A stretch of 64,000 nt of DNA from contig NZ_LT671675.1 of the NCBI RefSeq assembly GCF_900143685.1, positions 1,419,985 to 1,483,984 of the forward strand. The letters run 5' to 3'. The stretch comes from Parolsenella massiliensis. Its GTDB lineage: Bacteria > Actinomycetota > Coriobacteriia > Coriobacteriales > Atopobiaceae. Numbering within the stretch: the stretch's first letter is position 1; every line of letters starts with the position of its first letter. This document shows positions 51,507 to 59,516 of the stretch, one piece after another. The notes under the pieces were generated by a model. The model did not search any database. It had not been told where the DNA came from and saw only the letters and a program-made list of their open reading frames with translations. The position numbers and the translations under genes are program-made.

Positions 51507-52517
51507 CTACTTGTTCTCGATGCTGCCGATGTTCTTGAGCTCGATCGAGATGAGGCCGTTCTCCTCGGTCGAGAACTGGATGAACTCCGGGTCGTCGCCG
51601 TACTCGGCCGGGAACGACACCTCGATACCCGTGTCCGTCACGATCCTGTGGCAGCGCACGCGCTTCTGCGCCACGGCCCTGCGGTCCACGGCCACGCGCT
51701 CGGGCAGGTGCCTCACCTCGGCGGCTGTCTCGAACGCCTTGCGCGCGGGCTCGGAGTCCTCGAAGACCTTCTCGGCCAAGCCATCGCGCGAGAAGGAGTC
51801 CTGCTCGTCGACCTGCTCGGCCACGTAGGCCTTCGCCTTCGACAGCGCCAGCGCCGCGTTGGCGCCGTGCTCCTCGGCCACCTGCTCCACGATCTCGGTC
51901 ACGCAGTCGATCGTCTCACGCGCGCTGGCCTCGGAGCTGCACTGCAGCAACCCCTCCGGCAGCACGAGCACGTCCTGCCCGTCGATGGAGCGCGGCTTGT
52001 CCACGTAGGAGATCTCCAGGTTGTCCGCGCGGACGATCGCCCAGCTCGCGAGCTTCTGGGTGGCCGCCGGCAGCACGCCGTAGCGACGCACGATGTCGCA
52101 GCTCACCATGGAGCCGGCCTGGCTCACGTCGTGCACGAAGGCCTTCTTGCCCTCGAGCAGGAAAAGCCCCAGGTAGCGAGTGTCGTCTCCGTCCATGAAG
52201 TCCGCGACGAGCATGTCGGTGCTCTTGCCGCCGTCCGCGCGCTGGATCTCGCCGAAGACGAAGCTGGCCATCTCGGCCGTGAGGGGCACGAACTCGTCGG
52301 CCCCGTGGAGGTAGCGGCTCACCTTCGTGGCCAGCGCGTTGTCCGTGCCAAAGTTGCCGTGGCGGCAGTCCGTGGAGCCCAGGACCTTGCGACAGATGCT
52401 CTGCACGTAGGACTTGACGGGCTTCTCCTCGAGGTCGAGCTCGGCCTTCGACAGCACGCTCACGGCGGAGTCGAGGTCAAGAACGTGCAGGACGGCCTTG
52501 TTAAGGCGGACGATCAT
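51507..52517 (-). CDS. Nucleoid-associated protein (NdpA/YejK-like family)
   Basis: A 336-residue soluble protein resembling the 37-kDa nucleoid-associated protein family: MIVRLNKAVLHVLD at the N-terminus, then SYVQSICRKVLGSTDCRHGNF and LGLFLLEGKKAFVHDV. Family members are DNA-binding; their exact role is poorly known. The ATG at 52517 follows GGAGGCACGC; an extension to 52589 lacks a signal. It stands alone between the tRNA and a large repeat region. Confidence 0.82.
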   Translation of the reverse strand: MIVRLNKAVLHVLDLDSAVSVLSKAELDLEEKPVKSYVQSICRKVLGSTDCRHGNFGTDNALATKVSRYLHGADEFVPLTAEMASFVFGEIQRADGGKSTDMLVADFMDGDDTRYLGLFLLEGKKAFVHDVSQAGSMVSCDIVRRYGVLPAATQKLASWAIVRADNLEISYVDKPRSIDGQDVLVLPEGLLQCSSEASARETIDCVTEIVEQVAEEHGANAALALSKAKAYVAEQVDEQDSFSRDGLAEKVFEDSEPARKAFETAAEVRHLPERVAVDRRAVAQKRVRCHRIVTDTGIEVSFPAEYGDDPEFIQFSTEENGLISIELKNIGSIENK

Positions 52518-52649
52518 GCGTGCCTCCATGGTCTGGTTTGGGTGCGTTTGCCCGGCGCGCCGCGCGGCGGCCGGAAGGCGGGCATTCACTATAGCGCGTT
52601 GGGAGAGAACCGCGCGGGCATCGTGCTCGCGAGCTCCGAAAGGCGTTTC

Positions 52650-53075
52650 TGCAAAAAAGAGGGGAGGTTTGTGCGACGCGCCGTGCCTTCGCGCCAGCTA
52701 TATGGGTTATTTTCCGAACGTTTCTTACATTTTGTTCGGAAACTCAAGTCTTCGAGCGAGTGCAGACGGCGGAGGATGACGCAATGCCGCCAAATGGAGC
52801 CCCCACACCGCACAAACCTCACTCGTTTCTTGCACGAATGGGAAAATGAACGCGGACGCACGACTTGCACAAGGACTCTTTGGCAGTTTTGGGCCTCGAG
52901 TGTGCGGATGCGGGGCGTCACGATGTCACAAAACCAATCGAGAGCGCGGTTGTGGGAGCCACGCGGGACCGATCGACGTCCCGCACGGTCCAGCTCCCGA
53001 ACGATTTCACCAAATCGTTCGGGAGCTCACCTCGCAGCGACGGCACCACCGCACTCTCGGAGCCAAAAACTGCCA
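52650..53075. repeat. Composite inverted-repeat element, copy A
   Basis: A non-coding region made of two modules. Module 1 (52650-52834): arms related to TGCAAAAAAG...GGTTTGTGCG and its complement, enclosing a hairpin TTTCCGAAC/GTTCGGAAA at 52711-52742. Module 2 (52881-53075): arms TGGCAGTTTTGGGCCTCGAG and the complementary CTCGGAGCCAAAAACTGCCA, enclosing a perfect 16-base hairpin AGCTCCCGAACGATTT/AAATCGTTCGGGAGCT at 52992-53027. All parts recur at 62952-63188. No transposase or convincing gene. The whole gap 52518-53194 (677 bases) has no other feature. Confidence 0.8.
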
Positions 53076-53194
53076 CGCATCGCACACCCAACGCCTTTTG
53101 TGACATCAAGCCAGCCGCCAACCCGACCCGCCCGTCTCCCCGGCGGCTAAAACGGGAATACCAGCCCCTAACGACCACGACTTGGAGGCTCACC

Positions 53195-53695
53195 ATGGCT
53201 CGCACCCTCATCCTCGTTCGTCACGGCAAGGCAGAGAAGCCCCGCCTCGGCCTCGCAGACGCGGACCGCGCTCTCGTCCCAGGCGCCGACGACGCGCTCG
53301 AGGCCACCTACAAGACAACGTTCTCCCTGCTCAGGAGCACAAACTCCGCGGAGCTGTGGATGAGCCCGGCGCTTCGCGCCCGTCAGACGGCAGCCCAGGT
53401 GTCGCGCGCGCTCGTGCGCAGCGGCGTCAAGCTCGAGGCCACCCGCGAGCTCCCCTGCCTGCTCGAACAGGACGAGGAAGCGTTCCAGACCCTTCTCGAG
53501 CAGACGCCGGAGAACGCCTGCATCGTCGCCGTGGGCCACATCCCGCTCATGGAAGACGAGCTCACCGAGCTCACGGGCACCGACCTCTCGTTCTCGCCGG
53601 GATCGGTCGCCGCCGTGCGCCTCACCGACTCGCCGCGCCACGCGGCCTCGTCCGGCGAGCTGCTCTGGTTCGTCCGCGGCCCCAAGGTGGAGTAG
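53195..53695 (+). CDS. sixA: Phosphohistidine phosphatase SixA family (histidine phosphatase)
   Basis: A 166-residue member of the histidine phosphatase superfamily. LVRHGKAEKPR carries the phospho-accepting His near the N-terminus, MSPALRARQTAAQ a substrate Arg, and VAVGHIPLMED the second His. Known SixA removes phosphate from His of phosphotransfer proteins, including a PTS component in E. coli; here the target is unknown. ATG at 53195 follows GGAGGCTCACC. Confidence 0.9.
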   Translation: MARTLILVRHGKAEKPRLGLADADRALVPGADDALEATYKTTFSLLRSTNSAELWMSPALRARQTAAQVSRALVRSGVKLEATRELPCLLEQDEEAFQTLLEQTPENACIVAVGHIPLMEDELTELTGTDLSFSPGSVAAVRLTDSPRHAASSGELLWFVRGPKVE

Positions 53696-53727
53696 GCGCG
53701 CGGGGTCGGCAACCCCGACCGCGCGCC
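53695..53727 (+). terminator. Hairpin after sixA
   Basis: GGCGCGC/GCGCGCC outer stem and GGTCGG/CCGACC inner stem starting within the sixA stop codon; no clear T run, so termination is only likely. Confidence 0.5.
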
Positions 53728-53843
53728 GGCCCGCGCGGCCGCCGCACACTTCACACCAGCGCAACACATGCCCGCCCGCAGGTGCGCTAAAGTTGATAGC
53801 CACGTTTTGAGCGCACCCACGAGCGGAAGGCATCCCACTCACC

Positions 53844-56009
53844 ATGAGCGACACCAACAAAGTGCAGCTAGACACCGGAGTCGACACCGCAGACGTCATC
53901 GATGCGCAAGACGCCGTCCTCGTCGAGGAGCAGGCGCACCTCACCCAGATCTACGCCAAGCTCTCCGCCATGCGAGACGAGCTCGCCGCCGAGCTCGAGC
54001 ACGGCCACGAGGGCGCCGCCGCGGACCTGCGCGCGCTGTCCGACGAGATCCGCCCTGACTTCGGCGGCGCCGCCGACGAGGTCATGGAGACGCTCGCCGC
54101 CATCGAGACGCTCAACTCCGTCATCGACGCCTACAACCAGTACCACGACTTCTCCGTTGACAAGCTCCGCCGCCTGCTGCTGCTCCTGCGCCAGCCCTAC
54201 TTCGCCAAGGTCCGCCTCAAGATGGCGCCTGGCCGCCCTGCGCGCGACGTCTACATCGGCGCCGCCGGCATGACCGACGAGCGCAGCCGCCCGCTCATCG
54301 TGGACTGGCGTAACCCCGTCGCCGAGACGTACTACAACCAGGAGAACGGCCAGACCAGCTACACCGTCAACGGCCGCACGCGCACCGTCGAGCTCGAGCT
54401 TCGCCGCCAGTTCGACATCACACGCGACCACCTCAACACCTACTTCGACACCACCGTCGCCATCGAAGACTCGCTTTTGCTCGGCGCCCTTCGCCGTCAC
54501 CACTCCGAGAAGCTCAAGGACATCACGGCCACAATCCAGCGCGAGCAGAACGAGGTCGTGCGCCACGAGGACGTCCCGGCGCTGCTCGTGAACGGCATCG
54601 CCGGCTCGGGCAAGACGTCGGTCATGCTGCAGCGCATCGCCTTCCTTCTCTACCGCGAGCGCGAGACGCTCTCCCCCAGCCAGGTGCACCTCTTCGGCCC
54701 CAACGCCGTGTTCGAGCACTACATCGACAACGTCCTGCCCTCCATGGGCGAGGCGAACCCCCAGGTCTACACCTGGCGCGACTTCTGCGAGGCGCAGGGC
54801 GCCGGCGGCCGCGACCTGGGCGTGGACACCGATCCGGCCTCCCTCGAGCAGCTCGAGGCGGGCATGGGCTCGCTCACCATCACCGTCTCCGACCTGCGCG
54901 AGATTCGCTGCGGAGACACGGTGCTGCTCAAGGCCAACCAGGTCGAGGGCGCCGTGGACAAGTTCACGCGCTTCGGCGTGGGTCCGCGCTTCTGTGCGCT
55001 GGTCACCGACGACCTGCACGACCGCGTGAGCCGCCGCATCGCGAGCATGGCCCGCGACGAGGAGCTGCAGGAAGAGATGCTCGGCCTGGACGTGGACGAC
55101 CAGGTGCGCTTCTTTGGCGAGACGGTCAGCCCCGAGAACGAGCAGGAGACCGTGGCCCTCACGCGCCGCTGGCTCGAGCAGCGCTACGCCGCCGCCCACG
55201 ACGAGGTCGACCGCCTGGCATGGCTGCGCCTCGACCGCATCGCCATGCGCATGCTGGGCAAGCCCAGCGTGAGCGCCAGCGAATGGCTCTACCTGCGCCT
55301 TCTTGTGACCGGTCGCGGCGACACCGACGCGCGCTACGTCATGATCGACGAGGTCCAGGACTACACGGCCGCCCAGCTCATGGTGCTCGCCCGCCACTTC
55401 AGCCGCGCGCACTTCCTCATGCTCGGCGACGAGCACCAGGCCATCCGCGAGGGCACGGCGAGCTTTGCCCAGATCCGCGAGCTGTTCGGCCGCACGCACG
55501 GGCAGGTCGACGAGTGCCGCCTGCTCACGAGCTACCGCTCGAGCCCAGAGATCACGGCGCTGTTCAGCGGCCTCGTTGAGCACGACGAGCCCGTGAAGCT
55601 CGCGAGCGTCCACCGCTCCGGCGTGGCGCCGCGCATCGAGGCGCTCTCAGACCGCGACGCCTTCCTCGATGGCCTGCGCGCCGAGGTCGCGGCGGCCCAC
55701 GACGCCGAGGGACTCACGGCCGTCGTGGCCGCGGACGACGGCGCCGTGAGCTGGCTCGCCAAGCAGCTCGGGGACGCCGTTGACGTCATCAAGAACGACC
55801 GCGAGCTGCCGGCCGCTGGCGTCGTGCTCATGTCGCTGCGCCTGGCGAAGGGCCTCGAGTTCGACCACGTCATCATCCCCGACGCCAGCGCCGAGACCTA
55901 CCCCGACACCCCGCTCTCCCGCCGCCGCCTCTACACGGCCGTCTCGCGCGCGATGCACGAGGTCACGCTGCTGGCGCAGGGCGAGCTCACCCCGCTTGTC
56001 TCGGCATAG
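53844..56009 (+). CDS. HelD-like superfamily 1 helicase/RNA polymerase recycling ATPase
   Basis: A 721-residue UvrD/Rep-like ATPase of the HelD type, which frees stalled RNA polymerase. The N-terminal 100 residues are a charged antiparallel coiled coil. Then the HelD-specific IVDWRNPVAETYYNQ, Walker A GIAGSGKTSVMLQR (about 252-265), Walker B YVMIDEVQDYTAAQ, motif IV-type LLTSYRSSPEI, motif V LAKGLEFDHVIIPDA and motif VI RRRLYTAVSRAMHEV. Start ATG at 53844 follows GAGCGGAAGGCATCCCACTCACC, a modest signal. It heads a run with a GNAT and a thioesterase gene. Confidence 0.92.
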   Translation: MSDTNKVQLDTGVDTADVIDAQDAVLVEEQAHLTQIYAKLSAMRDELAAELEHGHEGAAADLRALSDEIRPDFGGAADEVMETLAAIETLNSVIDAYNQYHDFSVDKLRRLLLLLRQPYFAKVRLKMAPGRPARDVYIGAAGMTDERSRPLIVDWRNPVAETYYNQENGQTSYTVNGRTRTVELELRRQFDITRDHLNTYFDTTVAIEDSLLLGALRRHHSEKLKDITATIQREQNEVVRHEDVPALLVNGIAGSGKTSVMLQRIAFLLYRERETLSPSQVHLFGPNAVFEHYIDNVLPSMGEANPQVYTWRDFCEAQGAGGRDLGVDTDPASLEQLEAGMGSLTITVSDLREIRCGDTVLLKANQVEGAVDKFTRFGVGPRFCALVTDDLHDRVSRRIASMARDEELQEEMLGLDVDDQVRFFGETVSPENEQETVALTRRWLEQRYAAAHDEVDRLAWLRLDRIAMRMLGKPSVSASEWLYLRLLVTGRGDTDARYVMIDEVQDYTAAQLMVLARHFSRAHFLMLGDEHQAIREGTASFAQIRELFGRTHGQVDECRLLTSYRSSPEITALFSGLVEHDEPVKLASVHRSGVAPRIEALSDRDAFLDGLRAEVAAAHDAEGLTAVVAADDGAVSWLAKQLGDAVDVIKNDRELPAAGVVLMSLRLAKGLEFDHVIIPDASAETYPDTPLSRRRLYTAVSRAMHEVTLLAQGELTPLVSA

Positions 56010-56024
56010 CTCAGGAGGCAATCC

Positions 56025-56528
56025 TTGAAGATCCGCAACGCAAGGCCCGGCGACCTCGATGCCCTTCTCGGCATCTACGCCGCCGCGCGCCGCTACATGG
56101 CCGAGAACGGCAACCCCACCCAGTGGGCCGACGGCCGCCCCTACCCCGACGAGCTCACGCATGCCATCGAGCAGGGGTCGTGCCTCGTGGGCGTGGACGA
56201 GAACGACGCCCCGCACTTCGCCTTCATGTTGTTCGCCGAGCCCGACCCCACGTACGAGGCCATCTACGAGGGCTCCTGGCCCAACGACGCCCGCTACGTC
56301 ACTATCCACCGCGTCGCGAGCGACGGCACGGGGCACGGCGTGTTTGCCAGCATCGTGGCCCATGCGCGCGAGCACGCCCAGGCACTGGGGCTGCACGACA
56401 TCCGCGTCGACACGCACGAGGATAACAAGACCATGCAGCACCTCATCGCCAAGGCGGGGTTCTCCTACTGCGGCATCATCCACCTGGCCGACGGCGACCC
56501 CCGCCTGGCCTACCAGCTCTCGTTCTAG
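56025..56528 (+). CDS. GNAT-family N-acetyltransferase
   Basis: A 167-residue acetyltransferase. The acetyl-CoA-binding region is ASDGTGHGVFASIVAHAREHAQ and the C-terminal part has VDTHEDNKTMQHLIAKAGF, typical of small GNAT enzymes. It uses a TTG start at 56025 with AGGAGGCAATCC ahead, 15 bases after the HelD stop, so it is in the same transcript. Acceptor substrate unknown. Confidence 0.9.
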   Translation: MKIRNARPGDLDALLGIYAAARRYMAENGNPTQWADGRPYPDELTHAIEQGSCLVGVDENDAPHFAFMLFAEPDPTYEAIYEGSWPNDARYVTIHRVASDGTGHGVFASIVAHAREHAQALGLHDIRVDTHEDNKTMQHLIAKAGFSYCGIIHLADGDPRLAYQLSF

Positions 56529-56544
56529 AAAGGTCCGCGCACGC

Positions 56545-56982
56545 ATGACTGACGGCAACACGACGACCCAGCAGGCACTCGACGAGCAGAGGAGGCTTCT
56601 CGAGCAGCGCCTCCCCATCGACTTTCGCGAGGTACGCTGCCTTGGAGACATGGAGCTCCTGAGCGTGGAGCCGCGCAGAATCCGCCTGCGCACGCACGTT
56701 GCCGATGACGCCCTCAACCCGCGCGGCTTTGCCCACGGCGGCTGGCTGTTCACGCTGTGCGACGCCTCGAGCGGCGCGCTCGTGTTCTCGCACGGGCTGG
56801 ACTGCGTGACGCAGAACGCCTCCATCAACTACCTGCACGGCGGCTGGCCGGGCGACACGGTGGACATCGACGTGCGCGCGCTGCACTGGGGCCGCACGAC
56901 CATCGTGAACGAGGTCACGCTCACCAACCAGGATGGCCGCCCGCTGGCCGTGGCCACGATGACGATGTACGTGATGCACTAG
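56545..56982 (+). CDS. Hotdog-fold thioesterase (PaaI-like)
   Basis: A 145-residue acyl-CoA thioesterase-like protein. NPRGFAHGGWLFTLCDASSG holds the hotdog HGG motif with the usual central-helix Asp, followed by ASINYLHGGWPGDTV. ATG at 56545 has only AAAGGTCC about ten bases ahead. Likely co-transcribed with the GNAT gene. CoA-ester substrate not known. Confidence 0.88.
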   Translation: MTDGNTTTQQALDEQRRLLEQRLPIDFREVRCLGDMELLSVEPRRIRLRTHVADDALNPRGFAHGGWLFTLCDASSGALVFSHGLDCVTQNASINYLHGGWPGDTVDIDVRALHWGRTTIVNEVTLTNQDGRPLAVATMTMYVMH

Positions 56983-56991
56983 ACCGCTCAC

Positions 56992-57054
56992 GGTGACAGT
57001 TTGACCCCGCCCCCTGCCATTGGGGACGGGTTCGTTTGTCACGCCGCTGTCACC
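56992..57054. repeat. GGTGACAG-ended inverted repeat element (63 bp)
   Basis: Ends GGTGACAG and CTGTCACC are perfect 8-base inverted repeats. The interior has TTGACCCCG, CCATTGGGGACGGGTTCG and TTTGTCAC. It matches the element at 19111-19177 in inverted orientation and lies between converging genes. Confidence 0.75.
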
Positions 57055-57064
57055 GACCGGCCCG

Positions 57065-57892
57065 CTAGCCCCGCGGCCCCGCGTACGCCGGATTTGCCGC
57101 GCGGACGTCGCCCGGATGGGCCGCACGCAGCAGCTCCCAGGCATGCTCCACCTCGTCGGGCACGTCCACGTGGGCGATGAACCCGGCGCCACGCGAGCCG
57201 TAGCCCTCCTCGTCGTCTCGCAGACGCGGCACCTCGCCCATGAGCAGGGCCCGATAGCGGTCAACGTCCCACATGCCCGCGGGCTCCTCGGCATATGCGA
57301 GGCGTCCGTCTCGCGCGACGACGCGCACGCGGTACGCAGCGTAGTTGAGGACCCTCACGCCCGGCTCGCGCAGGCGCGCGATGGCGCCAAGCCTTCGCTG
57401 CATCGTGGCGTCCTGGATGAGCACGGCGCTCGCGGGCTCGATGCCATGGGCGCGTAGCAGCTCAAACAGCATCGTCACGTTGTTGCCGGAGTTCGTCGAG
57501 TGCGGCTCGAGAAGGTCCGCCGAAAGGCCGTGCTGCTCGAGAAGATAGGCCGAGAAGACGTCTGCCTCGGGGGCGTCGTCGGCAAAGCGCGCGCCGGGGC
57601 ACAGCTCGCGCATGCGCTCGCGCAGCGTGGCCGTCGTGTGGCCCGCCCCTCCCACGATCACGTACGTACGGGCCACGCCCGCGCGCATGGCCTCGGCAAA
57701 CGTGTTGCCACCGGCCACGATCGAGCCGCCAAACAGCACGGCCACGTCTGCCACGCCGCCGCTCACGTCCGCCTCGGCAAGCGCCGCGCGCGTGAGCGCG
57801 GGCACGTCTCGGCGTGCCACGTAGTCGCCAATCACGTTGAGGCGGCGCGCCTCCTCGGCGGCCGTCAGCCCGCCCTTCCCTGCACGTCCCAT
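57065..57892 (-). CDS. YdcF-family (DUF218) protein
   Basis: A 275-residue DUF218 protein resembling E. coli YdcF, an S-adenosylmethionine-binding protein of unclear function. [30 protein letters not shown] and the acidic/Asn-rich [15 protein letters not shown] are family regions. ATG at 57892 has GCAGGA suitably placed; a GTG at 57901 overlapping the previous stop is an alternative. It is translationally linked to the small helical protein gene upstream. Confidence 0.82.
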   Translation of the reverse strand: MGRAGKGGLTAAEEARRLNVIGDYVARRDVPALTRAALAEADVSGGVADVAVLFGGSIVAGGNTFAEAMRAGVARTYVIVGGAGHTTATLRERMRELCPGARFADDAPEADVFSAYLLEQHGLSADLLEPHSTNSGNNVTMLFELLRAHGIEPASAVLIQDATMQRRLGAIARLREPGVRVLNYAAYRVRVVARDGRLAYAEEPAGMWDVDRYRALLMGEVPRLRDDEEGYGSRGAGFIAHVDVPDEVEHAWELLRAAHPGDVRAANPAYAGPRG

Positions 57893-57897
57893 GAGCG

Positions 57898-58314
57898 TCA
57901 CATCCTGCAGAGTTGGTCTCGCACGCGCCTGACCTCGCGGATCGCCTCGTCAACGCGACGCTGCGAATCCTTGATCCGGCGCTGGGCGAACAGGTCGTTG
58001 ATCACGTTGTCGCAGAACAGGTCGAAGAACTGCAGCACCCCGCCAAGCTCGACGTTTAGGCCCACGCCCTCGATGCCGTCAATCTGCCCCACGAAGAACT
58101 GCAGCGCGCGCTTGGCGGCGTCCACCTCGTCCTGGGCGTCGTCGATCTTGCGGTGCTTGAGCAGCGTCGTGGCAAAGCTGCCGCCCAGCATGTCCACGAC
58201 GCCCCAGCGGCTCGCGTCGTCGAGAAGGTCCGCCGCGCGCTCGAGATGCGCGAGGGCGTCGTTGGCCGCCCGTATGGCTGCGCCGATCCTTGCCTGGCTT
58301 GCGTTGCCTTGCAT
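57898..58314 (-). CDS. Helical protein of unknown function (138 aa)
   Basis: Not recognised. A 138-residue soluble, mostly helical protein: [20 protein letters not shown] at the start, a [18 protein letters not shown] segment in the middle and a long charged helix [20 protein letters not shown] at the end, suggesting a coiled-coil bundle. ATG at 58314 follows GAGGAGAACGG, a strong signal, and its end overlaps or abuts the YdcF start, so the two genes form one unit. Confidence 0.75.
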   Translation of the reverse strand: MQGNASQARIGAAIRAANDALAHLERAADLLDDASRWGVVDMLGGSFATTLLKHRKIDDAQDEVDAAKRALQFFVGQIDGIEGVGLNVELGGVLQFFDLFCDNVINDLFAQRRIKDSQRRVDEAIREVRRVRDQLCRM

Positions 58315-58411
58315 CCGTTCTCCTCGTCCACTCCCTGCCGTTTGCATGAAGAGTACCCAAATGGTGGCATAGTTGGTGCCCCAACAGAACGGCGGGTGCA
58401 AGGGAGGCACG

Positions 58412-59422
58412 ATGAGAACAGTCGCATGGATGCTGGCCGCGGCCACGGCCCTTGGCGTATGCTGCCAGCTGCTTCCCGCCAGCCTCTCTGACCTGCCGTT
58501 TCTCCCATGGCTTGCCTCGGTGACGCCCCTGTACGCCGTCACGGCCGCGCTTGCGCTCACGTTCACGTTCGCGCCACGCGCCTGGCGGCATCGCCGCGTG
58601 AGTCGCCGGATCATCCGCATGGTCGCCGTCGCCGCGCTTGCGCTCGAGGCCACGTGGCTGGCGCCGCTCGCCTCGCCCTCGGCGCGCGTGAGCCAGGCAC
58701 TCGAGACCTCGGGCGCCACGCAGATTCGCGTCATGACCTGCAACGTCTACAAGGGAGCCGCCAGCGCCGAGAGCATCGTGGACGCCGTGCGCGAGCAGCA
58801 CGTGCAGGTGCTCGCCCTGCAGGAGACGACGGCCGACTTCGTCGAGGAGCTCGAGGCGGCCGGCATCGACGAGCTGCTCCCCCACTCCGAGCGCTCCTCG
58901 TCCGACGGCGTCTACGGCAACGGTGTGTGGAGCGCCTACCCGCTGGCAGACGTTGCGACCGACGACATCGGCTCGTCCGCCTCGGCCATGCCGGCGGGCA
59001 CGATCGAGGTCGAGCGCGAGGACGGCTCCGTGGCGCGCGTGCGGCTCGTCTCGGTCCACACGTGCTCGCCGGGCCCGGGCTACTGGGGCCTGTGGCGGCG
59101 CAGCATCGAGGAGATCGGCGTCGTTCGCGGGCGCACGGCCGCGGGCGACAGGCTTGGCTACGTCCTTCTCGGTGACTTCAACGCGACGTATGACCACGCG
59201 CCCTTCCGCGAGGTGTTAGGCGAGGGCGCAGGCGCGCTCCACGACGCCGCGCACGAGGCGGGCCAGGGCATTGTCGCCACGTGGCCCTCGGGCGCCGCCG
59301 TGCCCCCGCTCTGCGGCATCGACCACGTCGTGACGAGCGGCGGCATCGCCGCGACGGACCTCGAGGCGCTCCCCATCCCCGGCTCCGACCACACCGCGCT
59401 TCTCGCCACGCTCACGCTGTAG
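58412..59422 (+). CDS. Membrane-anchored endonuclease/exonuclease/phosphatase-family protein
   Basis: A 336-residue protein. Three N-terminal hydrophobic segments (about 1-95) anchor it, followed by an extracytoplasmic EEP domain with MTCNVYKG (Asn), LALQETTAD (metal Glu), SVHTCSP, LLGDFNATYDH (Asp-Asn pair), GIDHVV and GSDHTALL (catalytic Asp-His). These metal-dependent enzymes cut phosphodiesters of DNA, lipids or nucleotides; substrate unknown. ATG at 58412 after AGGGAGGCACG. Divergent from the YdcF unit. Confidence 0.9.
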   Translation: MRTVAWMLAAATALGVCCQLLPASLSDLPFLPWLASVTPLYAVTAALALTFTFAPRAWRHRRVSRRIIRMVAVAALALEATWLAPLASPSARVSQALETSGATQIRVMTCNVYKGAASAESIVDAVREQHVQVLALQETTADFVEELEAAGIDELLPHSERSSSDGVYGNGVWSAYPLADVATDDIGSSASAMPAGTIEVEREDGSVARVRLVSVHTCSPGPGYWGLWRRSIEEIGVVRGRTAAGDRLGYVLLGDFNATYDHAPFREVLGEGAGALHDAAHEAGQGIVATWPSGAAVPPLCGIDHVVTSGGIAATDLEALPIPGSDHTALLATLTL

Positions 59423-59484
59423 GTGGGCGCGGCCACCTACACCACAAAAAGGGCGCCGCCGGCCAACTCACCGACGGCGCCAAA
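59421..59484. terminator. Pair of terminator hairpins between converging genes
   Basis: AGGTGG/CCACCT lies at the end of the EEP gene (59421-59438). A larger stem GGCGCCGCCGG/CCGACGGCGCC (59452-59481, one mismatch) is followed on the minus strand by CTTTTTGTGG and ends the ABC transporter transcript. Confidence 0.8.
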
Positions 59485-59487
59485 GCA

Positions 59488-59514
59488 TGACAAAGGAACC
59501 CGTCCCCAATGGCA
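59488..59514. repeat. GGAACCCGTCCCCAATGG repeat copy
   Basis: TGACAAAGGAACCCGTCCCC then AATGGCA, the reverse complement of the core of the 56992 element (CCATTGGGGACGGGTTC), directly abutting the stop codon of the ABC transporter gene. Confidence 0.6.
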
Positions 59515-59516
59515 CG

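Noticed and set aside
52589-53150. Overlapping frames on both strands in the composite repeat, with peptides such as RTNL..FL also seen in copy B
   Set aside because: The shared peptides appear on both strands because the boxes are inverted repeats; no ribosome binding site or codon bias supports coding.
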